Assembly (NCBI GenBank): GCA_917880885.1
Contig: OU862913.1
Coordinates: 25,367,286-25,431,285, forward strand
DNA length: 64,000 bases
DNA from: Limnephilus marmoratus
Lineage: Eukaryota > Arthropoda > Insecta > Trichoptera > Limnephilidae
Direction: 5' to 3'
Shown here: positions 1 to 12,076 of the stretch, in pieces
Layout of the letters: every line of letters begins with the position of its first letter
Numbering within the stretch: the first letter of the stretch is position 1
Notes under the pieces: generated by a model
What the model was told of the DNA's origin: nothing
What the model saw: the letters and a program-made list of their open reading frames with translations, nothing else
The model's database searches: none
Program-made: the position numbers and the translations under genes

Positions 1-11
1 ATCATAGTTTT

Positions 12-77
12 AACACTTGGGTTCGGTCGTTTAAGGACTTGGGGTCGGACGTTTGAACACTTGGGGTCGGTCATACC
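12..77 (+). repeat. Three tandem 22-bp sub-repeats inside a type A monomer (representative)
   Basis: Positions 12-33, 34-55 and 56-77 are three head-to-tail 22-mers sharing the core CACTTGGG(G/T)TCGG. The same three-copy block opens nearly every type A monomer, so the monomer probably grew from a shorter ancestral repeat. Confidence 0.9.
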
Positions 78-2470
78 TTTGGCCTTGCGACTTCGAATCA
101 TCTGAACTTTTGGATTCTTATAAAGAATCATGGTCTGTACACGAATCAATCATAAAATCTACAAAGAGAATTATTTTTCCAAAAAATCATCGTTTTAACA
201 CATGGGTTCGGTCGTTTTAGCACTTAGGGTCGGACGTTTGAACACTTGGGGTCGGTCATAACTTCCGCCCTATGGCACCGAACTGACTGAAATTTTGAAT
301 TCTTTCTAAGAATCATGGTCTGTACACGAATCAATCCAAAAATCTACAGAGAATTTTTATTTTAAATCATAGTTTTAACATTTGGGTTCGGTCGTTTAAG
401 CACTTGGAGTCGGACATTTGAACACTTGGGGTCAGTCATAACTTTGGCCTTGTGGCTTCGAATCATCTGAAGTTTTGGATTTTTTTCTAAGAATCATTTT
501 CTGTACCCGAATCAATCATAAAATCTACAAAAAAATCATCGTTTTAACACTTGGGTTCGGTTGTTTAAGCACTTGGGGTCGGATGTTTGAACACTTGTGG
601 TTGTCAAAACTTTGGCTTTATGACTCCGAACCGTCAGAAAATTTTGATTTTTACTACGAATCATGGTCTCTACACGAATCAAGCAAAAAATCAGCCAAAA
701 GAAGATTTTTTTCAAAAAAACATGGTTTAACGGGCGTTTATAACAACAATTGTTGTCGGTCATAACTTCCGCCCTATGGCACCGAACCGACTGATATTTT
801 GGATTCTTACTAAGAATCATGGTCTGTACACGAATCTACCCAAAAATCTAGAGAGAAATTTTATTTTAAATCATTGTTTTAACACTTGGGTTCGGTCGTT
901 TAAGGACTTGGGGTCGGACGTTTGAACACTTGGGGTCGGTCATTACTTTGGCCTTGTGGCTTCGAATCATCTTAAATTTTGGATTTTTTTCTAAGAATCA
1001 TTTTCTGTACCCGAATCAATCATAAAATCTACAAAAAAATCATCGTTTTTACACTTGGGTTCAATTGTTTTAGCACTTGGGGTCGGACGTTTGAACACTT
1101 GCGGTTGGTCAAAACTTTGGCTTTATGACTCCGAACCGTCTGAAATTTTTGATTTTTACTAAGAATCATGGTCTCTACACGAATCAAGCAAAAAATCGGC
1201 CAAAAGATGAATTAAAAAAAAAACAGTTTTGCGGGCGCTTTGTAACAACAATTGTTGTCGGTCATAATTTCGCCCTATAGCACCTAACCGACTGATATTT
1301 TGGATTCTTACTAAGAATCATGGTCTGTTCACGAATCGATCTAAAAATCTACAGAGAAATTTCATTTTTAAAGAAAAATTCGTCTTAACACTTGGGTTTC
1401 GTCATTTCAGCACTTGGGGTCGGACGTTGAACACTTGGGTTCCGTCAAAATTTTGCTTTATGGCTTCGAACCGTCTGAAAATTTGAATTCTTATTGAGAA
1501 TCACGGTCTGTACACGAATCAATCAAAAAATCTATAGAGAAATTAAAAAAAAATCATCGTTTTAACACTTGGGTTCGGTCGTTTAAGTACTTAGGGTCGG
1601 ACGTTTAACACTTGGGGACTGTCGTAACTTTGGCCTTATGGCTTCGAATCGTCTGAAATTTTGGATTCTTAATAAGAATCATGGTCTCTACACTAATCAA
1701 GCAAAACATCGGCCAAAAGATGAATTAAAAAAAAAACATCGTTTTGCGGGCGCTTTGTAACAACAATTGTTGTCGGTCATAATTTCGCCCTATAGCACCT
1801 AACCGACTGATATTTTGGATTCTTACTAAGAATCATGGTCTGTTCACGAATCGATCTAAAAATCTACAGAGATTTATTTTTTTAAATCATAGTTTTAACA
1901 CTTGGGTTCGGTCGTTTAAGGACTTGGGGTCGAACGTTTGAACACTTGGGGTCGGTCATAACTTTGGCCTTGCGAAGTCGAATCATGTGAACTTTTGGAT
2001 TCTTATAAAGAATCATGGTCTGTACACGAATCAATCATAAAATCTACAAAGAGAATTATTTTTCCAAAAAATCATCGTTTTAACACATGGGTTCGGTCGT
2101 TTTAGCACTTAGGGTCGGACGTTTGAACACTTGGGGTCGGTCATAACTTCCGCCCTATGGCACCGAACTGACTGAAATTTTGAATTCTTTCTAAGAATCA
2201 TGGTCTGTACACGAATCAATCCAAAAATCTACAGAGAATTTTTATTTTAAATCATAGTTTTAACATTTGGGTTCGGTCGTTTAAGCACTTGGAGTCGGAC
2301 ATTTGAACACTTGGGGGTCAGTCATAACTTTGGCCTTGTGGCTTCGAATCATCTGAAGTTTTGGATTTTTTTCTAAGAATCATTTTCTGTACCCGAATCA
2401 ATCATAAAATCTACAAAAAAATCATCGTTTTAACACTTGGGTTCGTTTGTTTAAGCACTTGGGGTCGGAT

Positions 2471-2494
2471 GTTTGAACACCCAAGTGTTAAACC
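2471..2494 (+). repeat. Hairpin scar (micro-inversion) in one monomer type (representative)
   Basis: AACAC-CCAA-GTGTT forms a 5-bp stem with a 4-nt loop. The right half reads as the reverse complement of the normal monomer start (TTAACACTTGGGT) and replaces the usual CTTGCGGTTGGTCAAAAC segment. The same scar recurs near 4640, 6495, 10350, 11700, 13565, 17305, 21085, 24322, 26175, 29388 and 32970, usually once per HOR, and in mutated form near 15437. It therefore arose once and spread with the HOR. Confidence 0.8.
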
Positions 2495-2909
2495 GTCCGA
2501 AAATTTTGATTTTTACTACGAATCATGGTCTCTACACGAATCAAGCAAAAAATCAGCCAAAAAAAGTTTTTTTTCAAAAAAACATGGTTTAACGGGCGTT
2601 TTTAACAACAATTGTTTTCGGTCATAACTTCCGCCCTATGGCACCGAACCGACTGATATTTTGGATTCTTACTAAGAATCATGGTCTGAACACGAATCTA
2701 CCCAAAAATCTAGAGAGAAATTTTATTTTAAATCATAGTTTTAACACTTGGGTTCGGTCGTTTAAGGACTTGGGGTCGGACGTTTGACCACTTGGGGTCG
2801 GTCATTACTTTTGCCTTGTGGCTTCGAATCATCTTAAATTTTGGATTTTTTTCTAAGAATCATTTTCTGTACCCGAATCAATCATAAAATCTACAAAAAA
2901 ATCATCGTT

Positions 2910-5900
2910 TTAACACTTGGGTTCAATTGTTTTAGCACTTGGGGTCGGACGTTTGAACACTTGCGGTTGGTCAAAACTTTGGCTTTATGACTCCGAACCG
3001 TCTGAAATTTTTGATTTTTACTAAGAATCATGGTCTCTACACGAATCAAGCAAAAAATCGGCCAAAAGATGAATTAAAAAAAAAACATCGTTTTGCGGGC
3101 GCTTTGTAACAACAATTGTTGTCGGTCATAATTTCGCCCTATAGCACCTAACTGACTGATATTTTGGATTCTTACTAAGAATCATGGTCTGTTCACGAAT
3201 CGATCTAAAAATCTACAGAGATTTATTTTTTTAAATCATAGTTTTAACACTTGGGTTCAGTCGTTTAAGGACTTGGGGTCGGACGTTTGAACACTTGGGG
3301 TCGGTCATAACTTTGGCCTTGCGAATTCGAATCATCTGAAATTTTGGATTCTTATAAAGAATCATGGTCTGTACACGAATCAATCATAAAATCTACAAAG
3401 AGAATTATTTTTCCAAAAAATCATCGTTTTAACACATGGGTTCGGTCGTTTTAGCACTTAGGGTCGGACGTTTGAACACTTGGGGTCGGTCATAACTTCC
3501 GCCCTATGGCACCGAACTGACTGAAATTTTGAATTCTTTCTAAGAATCATGGTCTGTACACGAATCAATCCAAAAATCTACAGAGAATTTTTATTTTAAA
3601 TCATAGTTTTAACATTTGGGTTCGGTCGTTTAAGCACTTGGGTCGGACATTTGAACACTTGGGGTCAGTCATAACTTTGGCCTTGTGGCTTCGAATCATC
3701 TGAAATTTTGGATTTTTTTCTAAGAATCATTTTCTGTACCCGAATCAATCATAAAATCTACACAAAAATCATCGTTTTAACACTTGGGTTCGGTTGTTTA
3801 AGCACTTGGGGTCGGATGTTTGAACACTTGCGTTTGGTCAAAACTTTGGCTTTATGACTCCGAACCGTCAGAAAATTTTGATTTTTACTACGAATCATGG
3901 TCTCTACACGAATCAAGCAAAAAATCAGCCAAAAGAAGATTTTTTTCAAAAAAACATGGTTTAACGGGCGTTTTTAACAACAATTGTTGTCGGTCATAAC
4001 TTCCGCCCTATGGCACCGAACCGACTGATATTTTGGATTCTTACTAAGAATCATGGTCTGTACACGAATCTACCCAAAAATCTAGAGAGAAATTTTATTT
4101 TAAATCATAGTTTTAACACTTGGGGTCGGACGTTTGAACACTTGCGTTTGGTCAAAACTTTGGCTTTATGACTCCGAACCGTCAGAAAATTTTGATTTTT
4201 ACTACGAATCATGGTCTCTACACGAATCAAGCAAAAAATCACCCAAAAGAAGATTTTTTTCAAAAAAACATGGTTTAACGGGCGTTTTTAACAACAATTG
4301 TTGTCGGTCATAACTTCCGCCCTATGGCACCGTACCGACTGATATTTTGGATTCTTACTAAGAATCATGGTCTGTACACGAATCTACCCAAAAATCTAGA
4401 GAGAAATTTTATTTTAAATCATAGTTTTAACACTTGGGTTCGGTCGTTTAAGGACTTGGGGTCGGACGTTTGAACACTTGGGGTCGGTCATTACTTAGGC
4501 CTTGTGGCTTCGAATCATCTTAAATTTTGGATTTTTTTCTAAGAATCATTTTCTGTACCCGAATCAATCATAAAATCTACAAAAAAATCATCGTTTTAAC
4601 ACTTGGGTTCGGTTGTTTAAGCACTTGGGGTCGGATGTTTGAACACCCAAGTGTTAAACCGTCCGAAAATTTTGATTTTTACTACGAATCATGGTCTCTA
4701 CACGAATCAAGCAAAAAATCAGCCAAAAGAAGTTTTTTTTCAAAAAAACATGGTTTAACGGGCGTTTTTAACAACAATTGTTTTCGGTCATAACTTCCGC
4801 CCTATGGCACCGAACCGACTGATATTTTGGATTCTTACTAAGAATCATGGTCTGTACACGAATCTACCCAAAAATCTAGAGAGAAATTTTATTTTAAATC
4901 ATAGTTTTAACACTTGGGTTCGGTCGTTTAAGGGCTTGGGGTCGGACGTTTGACCACTTGGGGTCGGTCATTACTTTTGCCTTGTGGCTTCGAATCATCT
5001 TAAATTTTGGATTTTTTTCTAAGAATCATTTTCTGTACCCGAATCAATCATAAAATCTACAAAAAAATCATCGTTTTAACACTTGGGTTCAATTGTTTTA
5101 GCACTTGGGGTCGGACGTTTGAACACTTGCGGTTGGTCAAAACTTTGGCTTTATGACTCCGAACCGTCTGAAATTTTTGATTTTTACTAAGAATCATGGT
5201 CTCTACACGAATCAAGCAAAAAATCGGCCAAAAGATGAATTAAAAAAAAAACATCGTTTTGCGGGCGCTTTGTAACAACAATTGTTGTCGGTCATAATTT
5301 CGCCCTATAGCACCTAACCGACTGATATTTTGGATTCTTACTAAGAATCATGGTCTGTTCACGAATCGATCTAAAAATCTACAGAGATTTATTTTTTTAA
5401 ATCATAGTTTTAACACTTGGGTTCGGTCGTTTAAGGACTTGGGGTCGGACGTTTGAACACTTGGGGTCGGTCATAACTTTGGCCTTGCGAATTCGAATCA
5501 TCTGAAATTTTGGATTCTTATAAAGAATCATGGTCTGTACACGAATCAATCATAAAATCTACAAAGAGAATTATTTTTCCAAAAAATCATCGTTTTAACA
5601 CATGGGTTCGGTCGTTTTAGCACTTAGGGTCGGACGTTTGAACACTTGGGGTCGGTCATAACTTCCGCCCTATGGCACCGAACTGACTGAAATTTTGAAT
5701 TCTTTCTAAGAATCATGGTCTGTACACGAATCAATCCAAAAATCTACAGAGAATTTTTATTTTAAATCATAGTTTTAACATTTGGGTTCGGTCGTTTAAG
5801 CACTTGGGTCGGACATTTGAACACTTGGGGTCAGTCATAACTTTGGCCTTGTGGCTTCAAATCATCTGAAATTTTGGATTTTTTTCTAAGAATCATTTTC

Positions 5901-8900
5901 TGTACCCGAATCAATCATAAAATCTACACAAAAATCATCGTTTTAACACTTGGGTTCGGTTGTTTAAGCACTTGGGGTCGGATGTTTGAACATTTGCGTT
6001 TGGTCAAAACTTTGGCTTTATGACTCCGATCCGTCAGAAAATTTTGATTTTTACTACGAATCATGGTCTCTACACGAATCAAGCAAAAAATCACCCAAAA
6101 GAAGATTTTTTTCAAAAAAACATGGTTTAACGGGCGTTTTTAACAACAATTGTTTTCGGTCATAACTTCCGCCCTATGGCACCGAACCGACTGATATTTT
6201 GGATTCTTACTAAGAATCATGGTCTGTACACGAATCTACCCAAAAATCTAGAGAGAAATTTTATTTTAAATCATAGTTTTAACACTTGGGTTCGGTCGTT
6301 TAAGGACTTGGGGTCGGACGTTTGAACACTTGGGGTCGGTCATTACTTTTGCCTTGTGGCTTCGAATCATCTTAAATTTTGGATTTTTTTCTAAGAATCA
6401 TTTTCTGTACCCGAATCAATCATAAAATCTACAAAAAAATCATCGTTTTAACACTTGGGTTCGGTTGTTTAAGCACTTGGGGTCGGATGTTTGAACACCC
6501 AAGTGTTAAACCGTCCGAAAATTTTGATTTTTACTACGAATCATGGTCTCTACACGAATCAAGCAAAAAATCAGCCAAAAGAAGTTTTTTTTCAAAAAAA
6601 CATGGTTTAACGGGCGTTTTTAACAACAATTGTTTTCGGTCATAACTTCCGCCCTATGGCACCGAACCGACTGATATTTTGGATTCTTACTAAGAATCAT
6701 GGTCTGTACACGAATCTACCCAAAAATCTAGAGAGAAATTTTATTTTAAATCATAGTTTTAACACTTGGGTTCGGTCGTTTAAGGACTTGGGGTCGGACG
6801 TTTGACCACTTGGGGTCGGTCATTACTTTTGCCTTGTGGCTTCGAATCATCTTAAATTTTCGATTTTTTTCTAAGAATCATTTTCTGTACCCGAATCAAT
6901 CATAAAATCTACAAAAAAATCATCGTTTTAACACTTGGGTTCAATTGTTTTAGCACTTGGGGTCGGACGTTTGAACACTTGCGGTTGGTCAAAACTTTGG
7001 CTTTATGACTCCGAACCGTCTGAAATTTTTGATTTTTACTAAGAATCATGGTCTCTACACGAATCAAGCAAAAAATCGGCCAAAAGATGAATTAAAAAAA
7101 AAAACATCGTTTTGCGGGCGCTTTGTAACAACAATTGTTGTCGGTCATAATTTCGCCCTATAGCACCTAACCGACTGATATTTTGGATTCTTACTAAGAA
7201 TCATGGTCTGTTCACGAATCGATCTAAAAATCTACAGAGATTTATTTTTTTAAATCATAGTTTTAACACTTGGGTTCGGTCGTTTAAGGACTTGGGGTCG
7301 GACGTTTGAACACTTGGGGTCGGTCATAACTTTGGCCTTGCGAATTCGAATCATCTGAAATTTTGGATTCTTATAAAGAATCATGGTCTGTACACGAATC
7401 AATCATAAAATCTACAAAGAGAATTATTTTTCCAAAAAATCATCGTTTTAACACATGGGTTCGGTCGTTTTAGCACTTAGGGTCGGACGTTTGAACACTT
7501 GGGGTCGGTCATAACTTCCGCCCTATGGCACCGAACTGACTGAAATTTTGAATTCTTTCTAAGAATCATGGTCTGTACACGAATCAATCCAAAAATCTAC
7601 AGAGAATTTTTATTTTAAATCATAGTTTTAACATTTGGGTTCGGTCGTTTAAGCACTTGGGTCTGACATTTGAACACTTGGGGTCAGTCATAACTTTGGC
7701 CTTGTGGCTTCGAATCATCTGAAATTTTGGATTTTTTTCTAAGAATCATTTTCTGTACCCGAATCAATCATAAAATCTACACAAAAATCATCGTTTTAAC
7801 ACTTGGGTTCGGTTGTTTAAGCACTTGGGGTCGGATGTTCGAACACTTGCGTTTGGTCAAAACTTTGGCTTTATGACTCCGAACCGTCAGAAAATTTTGA
7901 TTTTTACTACAAATCATGGTCTCTACACGAATCAAGCAAAAAATCAGCCAAAAGAAGATTTTTTTCAAAAAAACATGGTTTAACGGGCGTTTTTAACAAC
8001 AATTGTTGTCGGTCATAACTTCCGCCCTATGGCACCGAACCGACTGATATTTTGGATTCTTACTAAGAATCATGGTCTGTACACGAATCTACCCAAAAAT
8101 CTAGAGAGAAATTTTATTTTAAATCATAGTTTTAACACTTAGGGTCGGACGTTTGAACACTTGCGTTTGGTCAAAACTTTGGCTTTATGACTCCGAACCG
8201 TCAGAAAATTTTGATTTTTACTACGAATCATGGTCTCTACACGAATCAAGCAAAAAATCACCCAAAAGAAGATTTTTTTCAAAAAAACATGGTTTAACGG
8301 GCGTTTTTAACAACAATTGTTGTCGGTCATAACTTCCGCCCTATGGCACCGTACCGACTGATATTTTGGATTCTTACTAAGAATCATGGTCTGTACACGA
8401 ATCTACCCAAAAATCTAGAGAGAAATTTTATTTTAAATCATAGTTTTAACACTTGGGTTCGGTCGTTTAAGGACTTGGGGTCGGACGTTTGACCACTTGG
8501 GGTCGGTCATTACTTTTGCCTTGTGGCTTCGAATCATCTTAAATTTTGGATTTTTTTCTAAGAATCATTTTCTGTACCCGAATCAATCATAAAATCTACA
8601 AAAAAATCATCGTTTTAACACTTGGGTTCAATTGTTTTAGCACTTGGGGTCGGACGTTTGAACACTTGCGGTTGGTCAAAACTTTGGCTTTATGACTCCG
8701 AACCGTCTGAAATTTTTGATTTTTACTAAGAATCATGGTCTCTACACGAATCAAGCAAAAAATCGGCCAAAAGATGAATTAAAAAAAAAACATCGTTTTG
8801 CGGGCGCTTTGTAACAACAATTGTTGTCGGTCATAATTTCGCCCTATAGCACCTAACCGACTGATATTTTGGATTCTTACTAAGAATCATGGTCTGTTCA

Positions 8901-10786
8901 CGAATCGATCTAAAAATCTACAGAGATTTATTTTTTTAAATCATAGTTTTAACACTTGGGTTCGGTCGTTTAAGGACTTGGGGTCGGACGTTTGAACACT
9001 TGGGGTCGGTCATAACTTTGGCCTTGCGAATTCGAATCATCTGAAATTTTGGATTCTTATAAAGAATCATGGTCTGTACACGAATCAATCATAAAATCTA
9101 CAAAGAGAATTATTTTTCCAAAAAATCATCGTTTTTAACACATGGGTTCGGTCGTTTTAGCACTTAGGGTCGGACGTTTGAACACTTGGGGTCGGTCATA
9201 ACTTCCGCCCTATGGCACCGAACTGACTGAAATTTTGAATTCTTTCTAAGAATCATGGTCTGTACACGAATCAATCCAAAAATCTACAGAGAATTTTTAT
9301 TTTAAATCATAGTTTTAACATTTGGGTTCGGTCGTTTAAGCACTTGGGTCTGACATTTGAACACTTGGGGTCAGTCATAACTTTGGCCTTGTGGCTTCGA
9401 ATCATCTGAAATTTTGGATTTTTTTCTAAGAATCATTTTCTGTACCCGAATCAATCATAAAATCTACACAAAAATCATCGTTTTAACACTTGGGTTCGGT
9501 TGTTTAAGCACTTGGGGTCGGATGTTTGAACACTTGCGTTTGGTCAAAACTTTGGCTTTATGACTCCGAACCGTCAGAAAATTTTGATTTTTACTACAAA
9601 TCATGGTCTCTACACGAATCAAGCAAAAAATCAGCCAAAAGAAGATTTTTTTCAAAAAAACATGGTTTAACGGGCGTTTTTAACAACAATTGTTGTCGGT
9701 CATAACTTCCGCCCTATGGCACCGAACCGACTGATATTTTGGATTCTTACTAAGAATCATGGTCTGTACACGAATCTACCCAAAAATCTAGAGAGAAATT
9801 TTATTTTAAATCATAGTTTTAACACTTAGGGTCGGACGTTTGAACACTTGCGTTTGGTCAAAACTTTGGCTTTATGACTCCGAACCGTCAGAAAATTTTG
9901 ATTTTTACTACGAATCATGGTCTCTACACGAATCAAGCAAAAAATCACCCAAAAGAAGATTTTTTTCAAAAAAACATGGTTTAACGGGCGTTTTTAACAA
10001 CAATTGTTGTCGGTCATAACTTCCGCCCTATGGCACCGTACCGACTGATATTTTGGATTCTTACTAAGAATCATGGTCTGTACACGAATCTACCCAAAAA
10101 TCTAGAGAGAAATTTTATTTTAAATCATAGTTTTAACACTTGGGTTCGGTCGTTTAAGGACTTGGGGTCGGACGTTTGAACACTTGGGGTCGGTCATTAC
10201 TTTGGCCTTGTGGCTTCGAATCATCTTAAATTTTGGATTTTTTTCTAAGAATCATTTTCTGTACCCGAATCAATCATAAAATCTACAAAAAAATCATCGT
10301 TTTAACACTTGGGTTAGGTTGTTTAAGCACTTGGGGTCGGATGTTTGAACACCCAAGTGTTAAACCGTCCGAAAATTTTGATTTTTACTACGAATCATGG
10401 TCTCTACACGAATCAAGCAAAAAATCAGCCAAAAGAAGTTTTTTTTCAAAAAAACATGGTTTAACGGGCGTTTTTAAAAACAATTGTTTTCGGTCATAAC
10501 TTCCGCCCTATGGCACCGAACCGACTGATATTTTGGATTCTTACTAAGAATCATGGTCTGTACACGAATCTACCCAAAAATCTAGAGAGAAATTTTATTT
10601 TAAATCATAGTTTTAACACTTGGGTTCGGTCGTTTAAGGACTTGGGGTCGGACGTTTGACCACTTGGGGTCGGTCATTACTTTTGCCTTGTGGCTTCGAA
10701 TCATCTTAAATTTTGGATTTTTTTCTAAGAATCATTTTCTGTACCCGAATCAATCATAAAATCTACAAAAAAATCATCGTTTTAAC
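2910..10786 (+). repeat. HOR section with 13-, 11- and 10-monomer variants
   Basis: Using the monomer that reads GGGTTCAATTG as phase marker, successive copies are about 2166, 1852, 1687 and 2166 bp apart, which is 13, 11, 10 and 13 monomers. The 13-mer differs from the 11-mer by a two-monomer block (about 313 bp) seen near 4106-4420. The 10-mer keeps that block but lacks three others, including the hairpin-scar monomer. This is the pattern of unequal exchange out of whole-monomer register. Confidence 0.85.
3109..3122. repeat. 14-bp perfect palindrome of type B monomers (representative)
   Basis: ACAACAATTGTTGT is its own reverse complement. It follows GGGCGCTTTGTA in type B monomers. Some monomer lineages carry the degraded form ACAACAATTGTTTT (for example near 2610 and 4770) or ACAACAATTTGT (57431, 57922, 58432). 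The two arms are inverted AACAAT/ATTGTT elements, which resemble HMG-box (SOX-type) half sites; binding is only a guess. It is also the insertion point of the element at 53869-54729. Confidence 0.85.
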
Positions 10787-12076
10787 ACTTGGGTTCAATT
10801 GTTTTAGCACTTGGGGTCGGACGTTTGAACACTTGCGGTTGGTCAAAACTTTGGCTTTATGACTCCGAACCGTCTGAAATTTTTGATTTTTACTAAGAAT
10901 CATGGTCTCTACACGAATCAAGCAAAAAATCGGCCAAAAGATGAATTAAAAAAAAACATCGTTTTGCGGGCGCTTTGTAACAACAATTGTTGTCGGTCAT
11001 AATTTCGCCCTATAGCACCTAACCGACTGATATTTTGGATTCTTACTAAGAATCATGGTCTGTTCACGAATCGATCTAAAAATCTACAGAGAAATTTCAT
11101 TTTTAAAGAAAAATTCGTCTTAACACTTGGGTTCGGTCGTTTAAGGACTTGGGGTCGAACGTTTGAACACTTGGGGTCGGTCATAACTTTGGCCTTGCGA
11201 ATTCGAATCATCTGAAATTTTGGATTCTTATAAAGAATCATGGTCTGTACACGAATCAATCATAAAATCTACAAAGAGAATTATTTTTCCAAAAAATCAT
11301 CGTTTTAACACATGGGTTCGGTCGTTTTAGCACTTAGGGTCGGACGTTTGAACACTTGGGGTCGGTCATAACTTCAGCCCTATGGCACCGAACTGACTGA
11401 AATTTTGAATTCTTTCTAAGAATCATGGTCTGTACACGAATCAATCCAAAAATCTACAGAGAATTTTTATTTTAAATCATAGTTTTAACATTTGGGTTCG
11501 GTCGTTTAAGCACTTGGAGTCGGACATTTGAACACTTGGGGTCAGTCATAACTTTGGCCTTGTGGCTTCGAATCATCTGAAGTTTTGGATTTTTTTCTAA
11601 GAATCATTTTCTGTACCCGAATCAATCATAAAATCTACAAATAAATCATCGTTATAACACTTGGGTTCGGTTGTTTAAGCACTTGGGGTCGGATGTTTGA
11701 ACACCCAAGTGTTAACCCGTCCGAAAATTTTGATTTTTACTACGAATCATGGTCTCTACACGAATCAAGCAAAAAATCAGCCAAAAGAAGATTTTTTTCA
11801 AAAAAACATGGTTTAACGGGCGTTTTTAACAACAATTGTTTTCGGTCATAACTTCCGCCCTATGGCACCGAACCGACTGATATTTTGGATTCTTACTAAG
11901 AATCATGGTCTGTACACGAATCTACCCAAAAATCTAGAGAGAAATTTTATTTTAAATCATAGTTTTAACACTTGGGTTCGGTCGTTTAAGGACTTGGGGT
12001 CGGACGTTTGAACACTTGGGGTCGGTCATTACTTTGGCCTTGTGGCTTCGAATCATCTGAAATTTTGGATTTTTTT

